Made by a program: the position numbers and the translations under genes
Shown: positions 62,871-64,000 of the stretch, in pieces
Layout: each line of letters starts with the position of its first letter
Position numbering within the stretch: the stretch's first letter is position 1
Notes under the pieces: model-generated
The model's database searches: none
What the model was told of the DNA's origin: nothing
The model's input: only the letters and a program-made list of their open reading frames with translations
NCBI GenBank assembly: GCA_029168955.1
Contig: JAPDOI010000171.1
Span: 62,001-126,000, forward strand
From: Aplectana chamaeleonis
Lineage: Eukaryota; Nematoda; Chromadorea; Rhabditida; Cosmocercidae
Length of the DNA stretch: 64,000 nucleotides
Direction: 5' to 3'

Positions 62871-64000
62871 GTCATCAGATGCCCTATATACTTTACACGA
62901 CATCCTGATGACGTCATCAGATGCCCTATATACTTTACACGACATCCCGATGACGTCATCAGATGCCCTGTGTACTTTACAGGACATCCTGATGACGTCA
63001 TCAGATGCCCTATGTACTTTACATGACATCCTGATGACGTCATCAGATGCCCTATGTACTTTACATGACACCCTGATGACGTCATCTGATGCCCTATGTA
63101 CTTTACATGACACCCTGATGACGTCATCAGATGCCCTATGTACTTTACATGACACCCTGATGACGTCATCAGATGCCCTATGTACTTTACATGACATCCT
63201 GATGACGTCATCAGATGCCCTATGTACTTTACATGACACCCTGATGACGTCATCAGATGCCCTATGTACTTTACATGACACCCTGATGACGTCATCAGAT
63301 GCCCTATGTACTTTACATGACATCCTGATGACGTCATCAGATGCCCTATGTACTTTACATGACACCCTGATGACGTCATCAGATGCCCTATGTACTTTAC
63401 ATGACATCCTGATGACGTCATCAGATGCCCTATGTACTTTACATGACTATGTACTTTACATGACATCCTGATGACGTCATCAGATGCCCTATGTACTTTA
63501 CATGACACCCTGATGACGTCATCAGATGCCCTATGTACTTTACATGACATCCTGATGACGTCATCAGATGCCCTATGTACTTTACATGACATCCTGATGA
63601 CGTCATCAGATGCCCTATGTACTTTACATGACATCCTGATGACGTCATCAGATGCCCTATGTACTTTACATGACATCCTGATGACGTCATCAGATGCCCT
63701 ATGTACTTTACATGACACCCTGATGACGTCATCAGATGCCCTATGTACTTTACATGACACCCTGATGACGTCATCAGATGCCCTATGTACTTTACATGAC
63801 ATCCTGATGACGTCATCAGATGCCCTATGTACTTTACATGACATCCTGATGACGTCATCAGATGCCCTATGTACTTTACATGACACCCTGATGACGTCAT
63901 CAGATGCCCTATGTACTTTACATGACACCCTGATGACGTCATCAGATGCCCTATGTACTTTACATGACACCCTGATGACGTCATCAGATGCCCTATGTAC
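62871..64000 (+). repeat. Satellite zone E: clean units to window end
   Basis: Standard 42-bp units resume and run to the last base. At about 63,430-63,450 a 17-bp partial unit (TATGTACTTTACATGAC) is inserted, which looks like an unequal-exchange junction. The array does not end in this window. Confidence 0.92.

Larger units (their letters stand above)
31246..64000 (+). repeat. 42-bp satellite array with a bZIP-type palindrome in every unit
   Basis: The consensus unit has four parts: the 16-bp palindrome CTGATGACGTCATCAG, the spacer ATGCCCT, a 13-bp dyad ATGTACTTTACAT, and GACACC or GACATC. By length about 780 units are present, and the array continues past the window end. TGACGTCA in the palindrome is the consensus CREB/ATF site, and its flanks extend the symmetry to TGATGACGTCATCA. 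The unit length is a multiple of three and lacks stops in one plus and two minus frames, giving overlapping open frames of up to 3,536 codons (plus strand unit MTSSDALCTLHDIL). All frames being open together, and changes falling freely at every codon position, argue against coding. Zones are listed separately. Confidence 0.97.

Noticed and set aside
31246..64000. Giant proteins of 14-residue repeats on both strands
   Set aside because: The frames are open simply because the 42-bp unit has no stop in them; several overlapping frames on both strands are open at once, and differences do not avoid amino-acid changes.
31246..64000. CRISPR array
   Set aside because: Units are contiguous and nearly identical over their whole length; there are no unique spacers and the genome is eukaryotic.
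31246..64000. Hammerhead ribozyme or box C/D snoRNA encoded in the satellite (CTGATGA motif)
   Set aside because: CTGATGA occurs on both strands because it is half of the palindrome. The GAAA part and the three helices of a hammerhead are missing, and a proper C box (RUGAUGA) with a paired D box is not formed.

Overview
The window looks like nematode nuclear DNA, and a strongylid or rhabditid worm is my best guess. The evidence is AT-rich non-coding sequence, short exons bounded by nematode-style TTTTCAG-like acceptors, mariner, Tc1-like, Ty3/gypsy and CR1/Jockey-like elements, and three exons of a gamma-syntrophin gene. No bacterial operon, CRISPR array, rRNA gene or convincing tRNA gene was seen.

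Positions 1-16,000 are mostly the introns and surroundings of one minus-strand gene, a gamma-syntrophin (C. elegans stn-2 type). A PDZ exon (15,651-15,813), a linker/PH-start exon (11,325-11,479) and a PH exon (6,091-6,259) can be read. The last two join in phase (AG|G, Arg) across a 5-kb intron. The introns hold inverted-repeat elements: a TTAA-flanked 471-bp MITE (9,247-9,717), a complete but dead mariner (9,779-11,034), a 1.9-kb element with ~190-bp inverted ends (12,942-14,864) and two weaker hAT-like candidates.

Positions 15,886-31,100 are a graveyard of nested transposons. A Tc1-like transposase on the minus strand is cut in two by a Ty3/gypsy-type LTR element (16,777-19,407; 125-bp LTRs; 5-bp target duplication GCCAT). 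A 2.15-kb imperfect palindrome (21,737-23,889) carries the same unrecognised ORF in both arms. A CR1/Jockey-like LINE (EN part 26,045-27,045, RT part 29,045-30,588) is interrupted by a 2-kb block edged by CCGCGG-rich repeats and containing two smaller inverted repeats. The LINE tail lies inside another inverted repeat (30,502-31,103) that ends about 140 bp before the satellite.

Positions 31,246-64,000 (over half the window, running off its end) are one tandem satellite with a 42-bp unit, roughly 780 units by length. Each unit carries the 16-bp perfect palindrome CTGATGACGTCATCAG, whose centre TGACGTCA is the consensus CREB/ATF (bZIP) site, and a second dyad, ATGTA-CTT-TACAT. The array divides into an edge with two 53-bp units, a variant-rich zone (31.35-44.88 kb), an indel-rich zone (44.88-50.76 kb), a nearly indel-free zone of about 270 units (50.76-62.31 kb), a broken junction (62.31-62.87 kb) and a restarted clean zone. 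Because 42 is divisible by 3, the repeat creates open frames up to 3,536 codons, on both strands at once; I regard these as artefacts, not genes. The most interesting hypothesis is that this is a very dense, helically phased array of bZIP binding sites.
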